A DNA stretch of 64,000 nt from Paractinoplanes deccanensis (GTDB lineage: Bacteria > Actinomycetota > Actinomycetes > Mycobacteriales > Micromonosporaceae): positions 62,001 to 126,000 of the forward strand of contig NZ_BOMI01000067.1 in NCBI RefSeq assembly GCF_016862115.1, given 5' to 3'. Positions within the stretch are counted from its first letter, which is position 1, and each line of letters starts with the position of its first letter. The notes under the pieces were generated by a model. It had not been told where the DNA came from. It searched no databases and was given only the letters and a program-made list of their open reading frames with translations. Of this stretch, positions 31,969 through 41,242 are shown in pieces. The position numbers were made by a program, and so were the translations under genes.

Positions 31969-34900
31969 ATGTCCGAGTTGTCTGCGGAGCGGGCGGCACT
32001 GCGCGCCTGGCGTGACGGTCTGGTCAACCTCGACGCCGGAAACCGGCTGCTCAACTTCAAGCGGTCCGAGACCGGCATGGTGGACGTCCAAGGGCCGCCC
32101 GCCGACGACATCGTCCGTGCCATCCGGGACGGCCGCGAGTACGGCTTCCTGGCCTTCGGCGCGAAGCCCGAGGCCGGCGGCCTGTTCCGCACCGAGCTCA
32201 CCGCGTCGGCGCTCGGCGGCCAGCTCCGCCGCCTGCTGCGCAAGTCGCGCCAGGACTTCCTCGACCGCGGCGTGCCGGTGCTGCATCTCGCCGCCGGCAT
32301 GCTGCGCTGGCGTGACGAGGAGGACACCCCGTTCACCAGCCCGATCCTGCTGCTCCCGGTCGAGCTGACGTCGCTCGGCCCCGGCGACGTGCCGAAGCTC
32401 CGGGTCACCGGCGACGACCCCGTGGTCAACCCCGCTCTGTCGGTACGCCTGCGGCGGCTCGGCGTGGAGCTGCCGGCCGTCGCGGACATCGCGGAGCTGG
32501 ACGTCGCCGCGTACCTCACCCGCCTGCGCGAGACCGTGGCCGGGCGCGACTGGCACGCCGACGAGACGGTTGTGCTCACCACCTGCTCCTTCCACAAGGA
32601 GGCGATGTACCGCGACCTGCTGGACAACGAGGAGCGCGTCGCGGCCCACCCGCTCGTCCGCGCGCTCGTCGGCCGCGACGCGGGGACCGGGTTCGAGCCG
32701 ATCGCGCCCGCCGACATCGACCGCGTGGCGCCACCCGAGGACATGCCGCTCGTGCTCGACGCGGACGCCTCCCAGCGCGCCTGCGTCGCCGCGGCGGTCG
32801 AGGGCCGCAGCTTCGTCCTCGACGGCCCGCCCGGCACCGGCAAGTCCCAGACGATCGCCAACATGATCGGATGCCTGCTGTACGCGGGGAAGAAGGTCCT
32901 CTTCGTCTCGGAGAAGGCCGCCGCGCTCGAAGTGGTCCGCAACCGGCTCGCCGGCGCCGGCCTGGGCGGCTACCTGCTCGAACTGCACAGCCACAAGGCG
33001 ACCCGCAAGGAGGTGGCCCGGGACCTCGCCGCGGCGCTCGACGACCTGCCCGTGCCGGACGCCGGCCGTGCCGTCGACCGCGACCAGCTGCGCGAGCGGC
33101 GGGAACGCCTGACCGGCTACGCGACCGCCATGAACGAGATCCGCCGGCCGCTCGGCCGCAGCCTCTACGACGTGCTCGGCACCCTGGACACCGTGGAGGT
33201 GCCGCTGCCCGACATCTCGGTCAACTCGCTGACGCCCGAGTCGCTCGAACGCGCGGGCGAGGCGGCCGACGAGCTCGCCCGCTGCTGGCGCCCCACCGCC
33301 GATGGCTTCCTCTGGCGGGACGTGACCGAGCAGGAACCCCTCGACGACCGCCTCCGCCGCGCCCGCACGGCGCTGCGTGCCCTGGCCGACGTCGCCGCCC
33401 GCAACCAGGCCGTGGCCGAGGCCTTCGGCGTCACGAAGCCCTCGCAGGCGGGGAAGCTCGCGGCCGTGGTCACCCACGCCGCGCACCGCCCCGCCGGCGT
33501 GCCGGGCGAATGGCTCTCCGCCACCACCCTGGAGCCCGTCGGCCGGGCCGCCGAGCGCCGGAGCCGCGACCTCGCCGCTGTGCGGCAGGCCCGCACCGCC
33601 GTCCGCTCAGCCGCCGGCGTGGAGTGGCACGAGCTGCCCGACGTCGTGCCGCCCGGGCTCGAGCCGCGAACCCTCACCGCGGACGCCGCCGAGGAGGCGG
33701 CCCACCGCCACACCGAGGAGGCGAACCTTCTCGACGAGGCGCTGCACGAAGCCGGCCCGGTCGCGTCGCGGCTCGGCCTGCCCCCGGTGACCACCTTCGC
33801 CGACCTGTCCCGGCTCGCCTCGATCGCCGAGCTGGCCGCCCGGCCCCACCGGCCCGAGCCGTTCTGGTTCGGCGCCGGGGTGCTCGCCACCGTGTCCGCG
33901 GCCTCGACCGCGCTGCGCCGGGCCGCCGAGGCGGTGGCCGCCGCGGAGGCGCAGGCCCGGCGCTACTTCCACGAATCGATCATCGACCAGCCCGTGGAGC
34001 AACTCGCCGACCGGCTCACGAACGTGCATCGCGGCCTTCGCAAGCTGTTCAAGGCGTACCGCCGGGACTGGGAGGCGGTGGCCGCCTTTGCGCAGCCGTC
34101 GATGGCGCCCGCCGAGGCGGTCGCCCACCTGGGCACGGCCGTGGCGTGGAAGGTCGCCCTGCGCGAGCAGGCCGCGGCCGAGCGGCAGTACGCGCCGCTG
34201 CTGGGCCGCTACTGGCGCCGGCAGGCCACCGACTTCAACGCCATCCACGAGGCGTTGCAGGTCGCGGGGGAGGTGCTGCGGCTCTCGCCCCCGGAAGCCG
34301 TCCAGCAGATCGCCGACCAGGTGTGCAAGCCGTCTCCCGGGCTGGCCCGCATCGCCGGGCACGGCCGCCGAGGACGCGGTCAGGAGGCTGAGACGATCCG
34401 CGAGGAGATCGCCGCGCTGCGGGCCCGCGTGGAGCCGCTGAAGGCCGTGGCGTCGGCCCTGCGCGCCTACAGCCGGGCCTGCGGCCGGGACGTCGACCTC
34501 GCCGAGGCGCTCCGGCTGTCGCGGCTGCGCCGGGCCGTCGTCGAGACCGAGGACCAGCTCGCCGCCCGCGCGGACGAGGACCCGGCGCTCACCGGCCTGG
34601 GCGAGGCACTGGACGAGGCGATCGGCTGGGCGTCGGCAGCGCGCCGGCTCGCCACGGGCGCCGACCGGCCGTTGACCGCCGAGCAGGCGGCGGCCCTGGG
34701 CGACTGTGCGCCCGCGGGTGATCTGGCCGAGCGGGCCGGCGCCTGGGAGCACGCGCGGGACGCGATCATCGCCGCGTTCGCCCCCGAGCGCCACGAGGAG
34801 ATCGGTGCCGCGCTCGACGCGTACACGAGCACGTTCCTCGACGATTTGATCCAGGACCGGACCGGTCAGCAGGAGTGGTTCGGGCACCTCGCCGCCCGTC

Positions 34901-36621
34901 GCGTGCTCGCCTCGCACGGGCTCGGCGCCGCCGTGGACCACTGCGCCGAACAGGGCGTGCCACCCGGTGAGATCCGCGCGCTCCTCGACCGGGCGCTGCT
35001 GTCCGCGTGGGCCGACGCGGTGATCCGTTCCGACCGCCGGCTGCACCCCGGTGGCTCGGCCGAGCGTGACCGCCTGGTCGAGGAGTTCCGCCGGATGGAC
35101 GCGGCGCTCGCCGGCGGCGCGCCCGCGACGATCGCCGGCTCCCTGCGGGAGCGGAAGGCCGCCGCCCGCAGGCCGGACGACGTGGCGCTGCTGCGCCGCG
35201 AGGGCATGAAGGAGACCCGGCACCTCGCCGTGCGGGAGCTGATCGGGCGCGCGCGGGACACCGTGCTCGCCGTGAAGCCTTGCTTCCTCATGTCGCCGCT
35301 CGCCGTCAGCCAGTTTCTCCCGTCCGACCTGAGCTTCGACGTGGTCATCTTCGACGAGGCCTCCCAGATCACGCCCGGCGACGCGGTGAACTGCGTCTAC
35401 CGCGCGTCGGCGATGATCGCGGCGGGCGACGACAAGCAGCTGCCGCCGACGTCGTTCTTCTCCGTCTCGGCGGAGCCCGACCGTGACGAGGAACCGGCGG
35501 ACGACACCACGACCGACGTCAACGACTTCCAGTCGGTGCTCGAGCTCGCCAAGGCCTGCGGCGCCTTCCGCACGCTCGGGCTCGCGTGGCACTACCGCAG
35601 CCGGCACGAGGCGCTGATCGCCTTCGCGAACCACACCTTCTACCAGGGCCGGTTGATCACCTTTCCCGGCGCGAACGAGTCCGACCCGGACGCCGGCGTC
35701 GAGCTGATCCCGGCGGGCGGCGTCTATCGCCGCGGCACCACCCGGGACAACCCGGTCGAGGCCGAGCGGGTCGCCGAGCGGATCGTGCACAGCCTCACCA
35801 CCCGGCCGGACGAGTCGCTCGGCGTGGTCACCTTCTCGGTCGCCCAGGCCGAGGCGATCGAGGCCGCCCTCGAACGCGCCGTCGCCAAGCATCCCGGCCT
35901 GGAGCGCTTCCTCGACGGCGACCGCCTCAACGGCCTCTTCGTCAAGAGCCTCGAGTCGGTGCAGGGCGACGAACGCGACGTCATGATCTTTTCCATCGGC
36001 TATGCCCACGACGAGGACGGGAAGATCAGCACCAACTTCGGCGCGCTCAACCAGCGCAACGGCTGGCGGCGGCTGAACGTGGCGATCACCCGGGCGCGGC
36101 GGCGCGTGGAGATCGTCTCGTCGATCCGGGCGCGGGACATCCCGGCGTCGGCCAACGAGGGCGTACGCCATCTGGCCGCCTATCTGGAGTACGCGGAGCG
36201 CGGCCTGGCGCCGGCGCCGCGCACGTCCACGGTCGACCCGATGGTCACCGCGATCGTGGAGACCGTGCGGTCCTGGGGCTACCGTGCGCGGGCGTCGGTG
36301 GGCGCCGACGGCTACCGCGTCGACGTCGGCGTGCGGCACCCGGCGCACGACGGTGAGGTCTACGCGCTCGGCATCCAGTGCGACGGCCCGCGGTACGCGG
36401 CGGTGCCGGCGGCGCGCGACCGCGACCGGCTCAGCGCCGAGATCCTCGCCGGGCTCGGCTGGCGGCTGTACCGGATCTGGGGAACCGCCTGGCACCGCGA
36501 CCGGCGGGGTGAGGAGGCCCGGCTGCGCGCCGCGATCGAGGAGGCGGTGGGTGCGCTTCCGGCGGCCTCCGGCCAGTCGTACCGAAGAGTGGATTTGGTG
36601 CGGCTTCAGCCCGTCTCCTGA
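31969..36621 (+). CDS. DUF4011-like SF1 helicase with C-terminal Vsr-like nuclease domain
   Basis: A 1550-residue protein. The N-terminus (AWRDGLVNLDAGNRLLNFK) matches the DUF4011 start. Walker A GPPGTGKS is at 286-293, and Walker B VVIFDEASQ is at about 1124-1132 after a very long helical insertion. The late helicase motifs ESVQGDERD and NVAITRARRRVEIVSS are at about 1330 and 1370. Residues about 1415-1540 resemble the Vsr/MTES_1575 endonuclease domain (YRVDVGVRHP, ARDRDRLSAEILAGLGWRLYRIWGTAW). In that domain the usual I-E-C-D-G reads I-Q-C-D-G and the following Y-H is Y-A, so nuclease activity may be altered. Such DUF4011-helicase-Vsr proteins have been linked to phage defence. A WD40 gene follows after 39 bp. 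Confidence 0.88.
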   Translation: MSELSAERAALRAWRDGLVNLDAGNRLLNFKRSETGMVDVQGPPADDIVRAIRDGREYGFLAFGAKPEAGGLFRTELTASALGGQLRRLLRKSRQDFLDRGVPVLHLAAGMLRWRDEEDTPFTSPILLLPVELTSLGPGDVPKLRVTGDDPVVNPALSVRLRRLGVELPAVADIAELDVAAYLTRLRETVAGRDWHADETVVLTTCSFHKEAMYRDLLDNEERVAAHPLVRALVGRDAGTGFEPIAPADIDRVAPPEDMPLVLDADASQRACVAAAVEGRSFVLDGPPGTGKSQTIANMIGCLLYAGKKVLFVSEKAAALEVVRNRLAGAGLGGYLLELHSHKATRKEVARDLAAALDDLPVPDAGRAVDRDQLRERRERLTGYATAMNEIRRPLGRSLYDVLGTLDTVEVPLPDISVNSLTPESLERAGEAADELARCWRPTADGFLWRDVTEQEPLDDRLRRARTALRALADVAARNQAVAEAFGVTKPSQAGKLAAVVTHAAHRPAGVPGEWLSATTLEPVGRAAERRSRDLAAVRQARTAVRSAAGVEWHELPDVVPPGLEPRTLTADAAEEAAHRHTEEANLLDEALHEAGPVASRLGLPPVTTFADLSRLASIAELAARPHRPEPFWFGAGVLATVSAASTALRRAAEAVAAAEAQARRYFHESIIDQPVEQLADRLTNVHRGLRKLFKAYRRDWEAVAAFAQPSMAPAEAVAHLGTAVAWKVALREQAAAERQYAPLLGRYWRRQATDFNAIHEALQVAGEVLRLSPPEAVQQIADQVCKPSPGLARIAGHGRRGRGQEAETIREEIAALRARVEPLKAVASALRAYSRACGRDVDLAEALRLSRLRRAVVETEDQLAARADEDPALTGLGEALDEAIGWASAARRLATGADRPLTAEQAAALGDCAPAGDLAERAGAWEHARDAIIAAFAPERHEEIGAALDAYTSTFLDDLIQDRTGQQEWFGHLAARRVLASHGLGAAVDHCAEQGVPPGEIRALLDRALLSAWADAVIRSDRRLHPGGSAERDRLVEEFRRMDAALAGGAPATIAGSLRERKAAARRPDDVALLRREGMKETRHLAVRELIGRARDTVLAVKPCFLMSPLAVSQFLPSDLSFDVVIFDEASQITPGDAVNCVYRASAMIAAGDDKQLPPTSFFSVSAEPDRDEEPADDTTTDVNDFQSVLELAKACGAFRTLGLAWHYRSRHEALIAFANHTFYQGRLITFPGANESDPDAGVELIPAGGVYRRGTTRDNPVEAERVAERIVHSLTTRPDESLGVVTFSVAQAEAIEAALERAVAKHPGLERFLDGDRLNGLFVKSLESVQGDERDVMIFSIGYAHDEDGKISTNFGALNQRNGWRRLNVAITRARRRVEIVSSIRARDIPASANEGVRHLAAYLEYAERGLAPAPRTSTVDPMVTAIVETVRSWGYRARASVGADGYRVDVGVRHPAHDGEVYALGIQCDGPRYAAVPAARDRDRLSAEILAGLGWRLYRIWGTAWHRDRRGEEARLRAAIEEAVGALPAASGQSYRRVDLVRLQPVS

Positions 36622-36660
36622 CCGATTGCCGTATTGACTCGCTGCTGCTTCGTGTCCAGC

Positions 36661-38052
36661 ATGGGTCGGGTGACAACAGGGAGCGCCGCGGCACAGGCCG
36701 CGCCGGTCAGCTGTGTCGCGTTCCGCGCCGACGGTCGGCGGCTCGCCAGCGGCACGCACGGTGGCAGCGTCCTCGTCCAGGACACGAGCGACCCGGCCAG
36801 ACCGACGAGGTTGACCGAATTTGCCCATCGGTCCGCCGTGCTCGGCATCGCCTTCAACCCGGCGGCGGCCGACCTGCTCGCCACCGGCTCCGCCGACGGC
36901 ACCGCCGCGGTCTGGCGGGTGGTCGACGATCGCCCGCCGGCGCTCATGAAGGTCCTCAGCGGTCATCCCGCGCCCGTCGTCGCCGTGCACTGGATGCCCG
37001 ACGGGCAACATCTGCTCTGCCGGCTCGGCGACGGCCGGGCCGCGGTCTGGCAGGCGTTCGGCGAGACGTACCTCGGCGAGGTAGATGACTGCCTGCATCT
37101 TGATGTGAGCCCCGCGAGCCTGGTGGCCTCGGTCGGCGCCAGCGGCATGGTCTCCGTGCGTGATCTGGCCGGCGACCCGAACCCGCTTGCCGCGCGGCAG
37201 GCGCCCGCGGTCGAGGCCTGCGCCTGGGCGCCCGACGGGGCCACGCTCGCCCTGGCGCGGCGCGACGGCGCGATCGAGTTGCGGACCGCGCAGCTCGACC
37301 CCATCCGCACGCTTCGCCCGGGCACGGCGCCGTTGCGGGCGATCACCTGGTCGCCGGACGGCCGATACGTGATCGCCGGCAGCTACGACGGCACCCTCGC
37401 CGCCGTCGACACCTCCGACCGCACCCTCTGGCGGCACGCCGACCCGGCGATCCGGCCGCGCTCGCTGGCGGTGGGCGGCCCCGCGATCGCCACGTCGTCG
37501 TTCGGCGACCGGCCGTACCTGCTGGACCTCTTCTCCGGTGGCCAGTCGCGGCAGGAGGCGGGAGACCCGTCGTCCCCGGCGGTCGCCTTCCGCGACGGCA
37601 TGGTCATCGCGGACGGCCGCACGGTCACGGCCGGGCCGCTCGGCGACCGCACCGTGATCGTCGAGCACGAGCTGCCGGTGCGCGCGGTCGACGCGCTCGG
37701 CGACCGGATCGTGGTCACCGCGGCCCACCAGGCCATCCGCCTGATCCGTGTCGGCCCGGCGGCCTACGAGGTCGAGCTCGGCGTCACCCTCCGCGCCCCG
37801 GAGCCGGTGCGGACGGTGGCGCTGCTCGGCTCGCCGGAGGCCACGGTGGTGGTCGCCGCCTCGTACGACTTCCGGCTCTTCGCGTGGACGGTCGACTGGT
37901 CGGGCCCGCCGGTCGGCCCGCGCCTGGCGGGCGAGTTCGGCGCCGGGGTCGCCTCGTTGCAGCGCCTGGACGATCAGCGTCTCACCGCCACGGACCACCG
38001 CGGCGGCCTCGTGATCCTCGCGCTGGGCGCGGACGGGGCTCTTTCCGCTTAA
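36661..38052 (+). CDS. WD40 repeat protein
   Basis: A 463-residue beta-propeller. WD40-like blades recur about every 40 residues: VSCVAFRADGRRLASGTHGGSVLVQD, VLGIAFNPAAADLLATGSADGTAAVWRV, VVAVHWMPDGQHLLCRLGDGRAAVWQ, VEACAWAPDGATLALARRDGAIELRT, LRAITWSPDGRYVIAGSYDGTLAAVD. No enzyme domain, signal or membrane segment is present. It lies 39 bp behind the helicase-nuclease gene on the same strand, so a joint function as a scaffold or sensor is plausible. The ATG at 36661 has no clear ribosome binding site; the GTG at 36670 is an alternative. Confidence 0.85.
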   Translation: MGRVTTGSAAAQAAPVSCVAFRADGRRLASGTHGGSVLVQDTSDPARPTRLTEFAHRSAVLGIAFNPAAADLLATGSADGTAAVWRVVDDRPPALMKVLSGHPAPVVAVHWMPDGQHLLCRLGDGRAAVWQAFGETYLGEVDDCLHLDVSPASLVASVGASGMVSVRDLAGDPNPLAARQAPAVEACAWAPDGATLALARRDGAIELRTAQLDPIRTLRPGTAPLRAITWSPDGRYVIAGSYDGTLAAVDTSDRTLWRHADPAIRPRSLAVGGPAIATSSFGDRPYLLDLFSGGQSRQEAGDPSSPAVAFRDGMVIADGRTVTAGPLGDRTVIVEHELPVRAVDALGDRIVVTAAHQAIRLIRVGPAAYEVELGVTLRAPEPVRTVALLGSPEATVVVAASYDFRLFAWTVDWSGPPVGPRLAGEFGAGVASLQRLDDQRLTATDHRGGLVILALGADGALSA

Positions 38053-38154
38053 TGCCGGGCGTCGCCTCTTGTCGGTCATGGACGGCCTCCTGTCGATCGG
38101 ATGGCGCAGAACATAGGCCGCGCCGGACCCGGCCGGTGTGCCAACCGCCTCCCC

Positions 38155-38190
38155 TGTGGATAACTCCGGGCGTTGCCGCATTGTGGATAA
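38155..38190. other. Second pair of DnaA-box-like sequences
   Basis: TGTGGATAA occurs at 38155-38163 and 38182-38190 (TTATCCACA on the minus strand), each followed by CTCCGGG. It lies in the 311-bp gap between the WD40 and hydrolase genes, which otherwise shows only a TTGACA near 38274 as a possible -35 for the hydrolase gene. Confidence 0.55.
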
Positions 38191-38363
38191 CTCCGGGACG
38201 GGGCGGCGCCGGGTCTATGGTCGAGGGCGCACGTGTCGGTGGCCGAGGCTTCGGTGAGCGTTCGGACCACCGGTTTGACAACAGCACAGTGAAGATCTGA
38301 ACTCTGGAGCGCGGCCCACGTCCTAGGGGTGCGAAACGTTCCCGACCCCTCCAGGACAACTCC

Positions 38364-39317
38364 ATGAAGATCGCCCGGCGGCTGCTCGGCGCTGTTCTGA
38401 TCCTGCTCGTCGCCGCGATCGCGACGATCTACCTGTGGCCGCTGCACAGCTCGCGCCTGACACACGCCACGGAGGCCACGCTGCCCTTCGCCCAGGCACA
38501 GGCGAGCGCCAAGGCAGCCGTCAGTGCCGACACGGCGGACACCGACGTCACGGCCCGCTGCCGGACCAAGGCCCTGCTGCACCCTGAGCGCACGGCGAAG
38601 GCCGTTCTGATGCTGCACGGATACACCGACTGCCCGGCGCAGTTCGACGCGCTGGCGCAGTTCTACTACGACAAGGGCTACAACGTGTACGTGCCGCGCG
38701 CGCCCCGGCACGGCGTCAGCGACACGAAGGCCCACGCCGGACTGCACGCCGACGAGCTGGCCGACTACGCCGAGCAGGCGCTGACCGTGACGTCGGGCCT
38801 GGGTACCGACGTCGGCGTGGTCGGCGTCTCGGGCGGGGGCGTGCTGGCCACCTGGCTCGCCGAGTACCGCCCCGACGCGGTGGCGCATCTGCTCGCGCTG
38901 TCGCCGTTCTACCAGCCCGCCGCCGAGCAGGCGCCGGCGTGGCAGGTGAAGCCGCTGATGGTGCTCTACGGCAACCGGCTGCTGCCCGATCACTTCAACG
39001 GCCAGGGCTTCTCGTACGCGGCTCTGTCGCAATACCTGCGGATCGCGCGCAACTACCGCGACGACCCGGCGAACCCCAAGCTGCGCAGCGTCGCCGTGGT
39101 CACCTCGGCGAACGACACCTTCATCGACCGCGGCAGGGCGGCCGAGATCACCCAGGGCATCGCCTCGGCCAACAACCTCCAGCTGGGGCGCTACGAGATC
39201 CCGGCCTCGTGGGGCGTCGGGCACGACACCGCCGACCCGGCCGGACTCGGGAGCCACGCCGCCGAGCTCGAGACCACCTACCTCGCCCTGTACGAGGGCG
39301 CCGGCTCGGCGGGCTGA
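38364..39317 (+). CDS. Membrane-anchored alpha/beta hydrolase (serine esterase/lysophospholipase-like)
   Basis: A 317-residue hydrolase. Residues 7-26 form an N-terminal transmembrane segment or uncleaved signal, so the enzyme probably faces outward. The fold starts at KAVLMLHGYTDCPAQFDALAQFYYDKGYNVYVPRAPRHG. The nucleophile elbow G-V-S-G-G gives the Ser, with Asp in SANDTFID and His in GVGHDTAD. The substrate is unknown; the HGYT oxyanion motif is typical of monoacylglycerol-lipase/carboxylesterase relatives. Confidence 0.85.
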   Translation: MKIARRLLGAVLILLVAAIATIYLWPLHSSRLTHATEATLPFAQAQASAKAAVSADTADTDVTARCRTKALLHPERTAKAVLMLHGYTDCPAQFDALAQFYYDKGYNVYVPRAPRHGVSDTKAHAGLHADELADYAEQALTVTSGLGTDVGVVGVSGGGVLATWLAEYRPDAVAHLLALSPFYQPAAEQAPAWQVKPLMVLYGNRLLPDHFNGQGFSYAALSQYLRIARNYRDDPANPKLRSVAVVTSANDTFIDRGRAAEITQGIASANNLQLGRYEIPASWGVGHDTADPAGLGSHAAELETTYLALYEGAGSAG

Positions 39318-39324
39318 CCGCCGC

Positions 39325-40110
39325 TCAGGCCCCCATGCGCGCGGCGGCCGCCACGGGGTCGAAGCCGAAGGGCAGTTCGAGGCGGTGGGCGCGCAGCAGG
39401 TCCTCGTCGGCGAGGAGGTCGCGCGTGGGGGCGTCGGCGACGATGCGGCCGGCGTCCAGGATCACCGAGCGGGGGCAGAGCTGGAGGGCGTACGGCAGAT
39501 CGTGGGTGACCATGAGCACCGTGACGGGCAGCGGCTCCAGGATCTCGGCCAGCTCGCGGCGGCTTGCCGGGTCGAGGTTGGAGGAGGGCTCGTCGAGGAC
39601 CAGGATCTCCGGGCGCATGGCCAGCACGGTGGCGACGGCGACGCGGCGGCGCTGGCCGAAGGAGAGGTGATGGGGCACCTGGTCGCGGTGCTCCGACATG
39701 CCGACGGCGGCGAGGGCCTCGTCGACGCGGGCGTCCAGCTCGGCGCCGCGTACGCCCAGGTTCTGCGGACCGAAGGCCACGTCCTCGGCGACCGTGGGCA
39801 TGAAGAGCTGGTCGTCCGGGTCCTGGAAGACGATGCCGACGCGGCGGCGGATCTCGGCGAGGCCGGCGCGGTCGGCGGGGTCGACGCGGGCGCCGGCGAC
39901 CTCGATGGTGCCGGCGCCGCCGTGCAGGATGCCGTTGAGGTGCAGGACCAGGGTGGTCTTGCCGGCGCCGTTCGGGCCTAGCAGCGCCACCCGCTCGCCG
40001 GCCGGGATCGTGAGGTCGACGCCGCGCAGGGCGACGTGGCCGTCCGGGTAGGCGAAGTGCACGCCCGCCACGCGCAGGGCCGTCTCTGTCGTTTCCATCA
40101 TGGTGATCAT
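39325..40110 (-). CDS. cbiO: ECF metal transporter ATP-binding protein CbiO
   Basis: A 261-residue ABC ATPase. It has Walker A GPNGAGKT, Q-loop FQDPDDQLF (typical of CbiO/EcfA), signature LSFGQRRRVA, Walker B ILVLDEPSSNLDP and the H-loop His in MVTHDL. It energises uptake by CbiM/N/Q. Its ATG at 40110 overlaps the stop codon of cbiQ (ATGA). Downstream in-frame ATGs at 40101 and 40098 are alternatives. It is the last gene of the cbiMNQO operon. Confidence 0.95.
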   Translation of the reverse strand: MITMMETTETALRVAGVHFAYPDGHVALRGVDLTIPAGERVALLGPNGAGKTTLVLHLNGILHGGAGTIEVAGARVDPADRAGLAEIRRRVGIVFQDPDDQLFMPTVAEDVAFGPQNLGVRGAELDARVDEALAAVGMSEHRDQVPHHLSFGQRRRVAVATVLAMRPEILVLDEPSSNLDPASRRELAEILEPLPVTVLMVTHDLPYALQLCPRSVILDAGRIVADAPTRDLLADEDLLRAHRLELPFGFDPVAAAARMGA

Positions 40111-40868
40111 CCCAGAGCGGCGGCGAGGGCTATTCCGGCGGTGGCGACCGGCAGGGAGGCCGCGGCGACCCACTGCGCGGTGGGAGCACGGTCGTCGGCG
40201 CGGCGGGGGAGGCGGCCCTGGTAGCCGCGGGCGACCATCGCCAGGTAGACGCGCTCGCCCCGCTCGTAGGCCCGGAGGAAGAGCGCGCCGACGCTGACCG
40301 CGAAGGCCTTGACCTGCCAGAGGAAGCGCGGGTCGTAGCCGCGGGCCAGGCGGGCGACGCGCATGCGGCGGGCGTCGTCGGCGAGCACGTCGAGGTAGCG
40401 CAGCATGAAGGTGGCGATCTGGGTGAAAACCGTGGGGCAGCGCAGCCGGTCGAGGCCGAGGATCAGGTCGCGCATGGTGGTGGTCGCGGCCAGCAGCAGG
40501 GAGGCCAGGACGCCTAGGGTGCCCTTGGCGAAGATGTTCCAGGCGCCGTGCAGGCCGTCGACCGACAGCGACAGGCCCAGCCAGGTGACCCGCTCGCCGT
40601 GGCCGAAGAAGGGCAGGGTCACGGCGAGCAGCACGAACGGCAGCTCGATGGTGGCCCGCTTCGCGAGCCACGTCGCGGGCACGCGGGCCGCGATCGCCAC
40701 GGCGGCGAGCAGCACGAGGTAGCCGCCGAACGCCCAGAACTCCGTCCGCGGGGTGATCACCACGATGATCGTGAAGAGCAGCACCGCGACGATCTTGACC
40801 TCGGGGGCCAGGCGGTGGACGGGGCTCTCCCGCTGAAGGTGCAGCGGGTGGGCGTGGCCGGCGCCCAT
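40107..40868 (-). CDS. cbiQ: ECF transporter transmembrane protein CbiQ
   Basis: A 253-residue membrane protein, the T-component coupling the ATPase to the substrate unit. It starts with HRLAPEVKIVAVLLFTIIVVITP, has several membrane helices and carries the two Ala-Arg-Gly coupling motifs, A-R-G-Y-D (about 197) and A-R-G-Y-Q (about 232). Its ATG shares one base with the stop codon of cbiN. Confidence 0.94.
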   Translation of the reverse strand: MGAGHAHPLHLQRESPVHRLAPEVKIVAVLLFTIIVVITPRTEFWAFGGYLVLLAAVAIAARVPATWLAKRATIELPFVLLAVTLPFFGHGERVTWLGLSLSVDGLHGAWNIFAKGTLGVLASLLLAATTTMRDLILGLDRLRCPTVFTQIATFMLRYLDVLADDARRMRVARLARGYDPRFLWQVKAFAVSVGALFLRAYERGERVYLAMVARGYQGRLPRRADDRAPTAQWVAAASLPVATAGIALAAALG

Positions 40869-41242
40869 CAGCGGCCCTGATCGGTGTCGGTCGCGGTGGC
40901 CGCGGACTGGCCACGGCGGCGCACCAGCCAGAAGACCCCGCCCCCGATGGCAAAGGTGATCAGCACGCCGAGGACGCCGGAGAGGCCCGTGGACAGGTAT
41001 TCGTTGTCGATGCCCTTGATGCCGTAGTCGGCCAGCGGGCTGTCGGCGAGCTGGTGGTCGCCCTCCTGCTGAGCCATGCACGTACCGCCGGTGATCTCGC
41101 CGTCGGCGTTGAACGTGCAGCCCTCGCGGGCGGTGTAGTCGAGGCCGTCGGGGCTGCCGGAGGCGAAGCTGCTGACCACGCCGGCGAGCAGCAGGGCGAC
41201 GAGCAGGCCGCCGGCGAGGAACCATCCGAGTCGCTTGCTCAT
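40868..41242 (-). CDS. cbiN: PDGLE/CbiN-type accessory protein of the metal ECF transporter
   Basis: A 124-residue protein with two membrane helices (about 7-27 and 85-107) and an extracytoplasmic loop with S-P-D-G-L-D, the PDGLE-domain signature. Two cysteines (GCTFN and GTCMA) lie in the same loop. In metal ECF transporters CbiN or its analogue stimulates CbiM. The start overlaps the cbiM stop (ATGA). Confidence 0.88.
   Translation of the reverse strand: MSKRLGWFLAGGLLVALLLAGVVSSFASGSPDGLDYTAREGCTFNADGEITGGTCMAQQEGDHQLADSPLADYGIKGIDNEYLSTGLSGVLGVLITFAIGGGVFWLVRRRGQSAATATDTDQGR

Noticed and set aside
33607..38181. Very long minus-strand frame (1524 codons) opposite the helicase and WD40 genes
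   Set aside because: Composition is Arg/Gly/Ala-rich without any domain, and it spans two genuine plus-strand genes; it is an antisense artefact of high GC.
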